From NCBI GenBank assembly GCA_035041965.1, contig JAPYMA010000328.1:62001-126000 (forward strand): a stretch of DNA of 64,000 bases, given 5' to 3'. Of the stretch, positions 61,271-64,000 are shown piece by piece. The DNA comes from Anisakis pegreffii (taxonomy: Eukaryota > Nematoda > Chromadorea > Rhabditida > Anisakidae). The notes under the pieces were generated by a model, which was given only the letters and a program-made list of their open reading frames with translations, was not told where the DNA came from and made no database searches. Position numbers and translations under genes: made by a program. Position 1 is the first letter of the stretch; each line of letters starts with the position of its first letter.

Positions 61271-62265
61271 GAAATCATTCAGACAATGCAATTTTCTTAT
61301 CAAAAACAACTTCATTCGTCTATTTTTCAGTCTTTAGAAGCTCTTCCTTTTCCCTCAGCAGAGTATTCTCCTCAATAATTCTTGCTTATTCTAGCTTCAT
61401 GAAAGTGAATTCATTTAATTCAAAAAATACCGTAGTCACAGATGTTGCCTTAAGACAATGTGGAATGGCTCTCGTGTGTGCATTAAACACAAACACAGCA
61501 ATCAGCAGACACTATTGATTGCTAGTGGCCTCCCCACGCTTCGCTGCACTATCCGACATCCCGCACTCTCTCGCGTTAATGAGTCATCTCCTCTCAGCAT
61601 CTTCCAAGTCTGTCTTGCATTATAGCAGTTTTGATCGTGTCATTCACCACACTCTCGTTTTTTGTCCCAATACTTTTTTACCTCAACCCATATCAATGCT
61701 TCGAAATGCAGATTCCCCGTCATAAAATACCCACGATCTAGCTGACTTTATTCGACCAGTAAAGACGGAGGATTAATGAACAATTGAGCAGTTTGTTGAG
61801 GTATTATTGATCGATTAAGGTGACATACAACCAATGAAGTTGACGGAATATGTTACCTAGTTTAAACGAAGGAGGATGAGGAGTTTATTTATTGTTCATG
61901 ATTAAAATTTCAGACTTTTTAATTAAAGTATTCAATCATAAAATTAGCTGTAATTAATAAGTAGTAATTTTCGGTAAAATTAGTTTGTTTGAATAGTTAA
62001 TGAACGAAATGATTTGAATATATTGACATGACGACTGATTTCGAAAATGAAATTAACTGTACTAACTCACTTAATCAAAACAACTGCTTCCTTTTCTAGG
62101 TGACTTCTTGTGATAAAACTAGACTGAAGGACCATCTCGAATACCACTACTACTATTATCAGTACAACTACTTCACTGATTAAGTGATTGATTATTGATT
62201 GATTCGTTGATTGACTGATTATTGTGATATCCGGATCAGAAAGAGGCAAGAAAGGGTCTAGAACG
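61271..62265. other. Upstream region of hrp-1
   Basis: No separate gene supported. The frame at 61519-61725 lacks features. Presumably contains the hrp-1 promoter and 5' UTR, but no element could be pinned down. Confidence 0.45.

Positions 62266-64000
<1,735 letters not shown>

Overview
This is eukaryotic DNA from a nematode. It is AT-rich, its genes are split by short phase-consistent GT-AG introns, and its recognisable proteins (hnRNP A1-type hrp-1, TRAPPC1, a METTL26-type protein, a lustrin/Kunitz secreted protein) all look like nematode orthologues. I saw no bacterial operon, CRISPR array or convincing tRNA/rRNA gene. Exon models were read by eye from splice signals and reading-frame continuity. 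Gene ends and a few junctions are uncertain where stated.

Layout. 1-8 kb: two copies of a ~1.1-kb direct repeat flank a two-exon gene for a mucin-like single-pass membrane protein. One copy is interrupted by a GC-rich hAT-like MITE, and the other copy shows the empty site. 9.3-20.3 kb (minus strand): a ~26-exon gene for a secreted multidomain protein of about 1,465 residues, with cysteine-rich lustrin-type repeats, three Kunitz domains, a Q/Y-rich segment and an EGF/EB-like C-terminal region. 23.4-25.6 kb (minus): a METTL26-type methyltransferase. 27.2-28.6 kb (minus): TRAPPC1. 29-42.6 kb: a retroelement graveyard holding a second MITE copy, RTE-type LINE fragments, BEL/Pao gag, RT and RNase H pieces, four related LTR or LTR-end segments, and one broken protein-coding region that I cannot identify. 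43.7-48.8 kb (plus): a multi-pass membrane protein whose first exon has an inverted near-identical copy inside a later intron. 49.8-50.0 kb (minus): a small prepropeptide with the layout of an amidated neuropeptide precursor. 56.0-59.7 kb (plus): a seven-exon gene for a highly charged low-complexity protein. 60.5-61.1 kb: a third relative of the 1-8 kb dispersed repeat. 62.3 kb to the right edge (plus): the 5' part of hrp-1.

The genes do not form an evident pathway. TRAPPC1 (vesicle tethering), hrp-1 (RNA binding) and the METTL26-type gene look like housekeeping genes. The mucin-like and lustrin/Kunitz genes encode surface or extracellular-matrix proteins. The best candidates for something not yet described are the putative neuropeptide precursor, the unidentified broken coding region at 38.5-40.6 kb, and the inward-facing inverted exon duplication.
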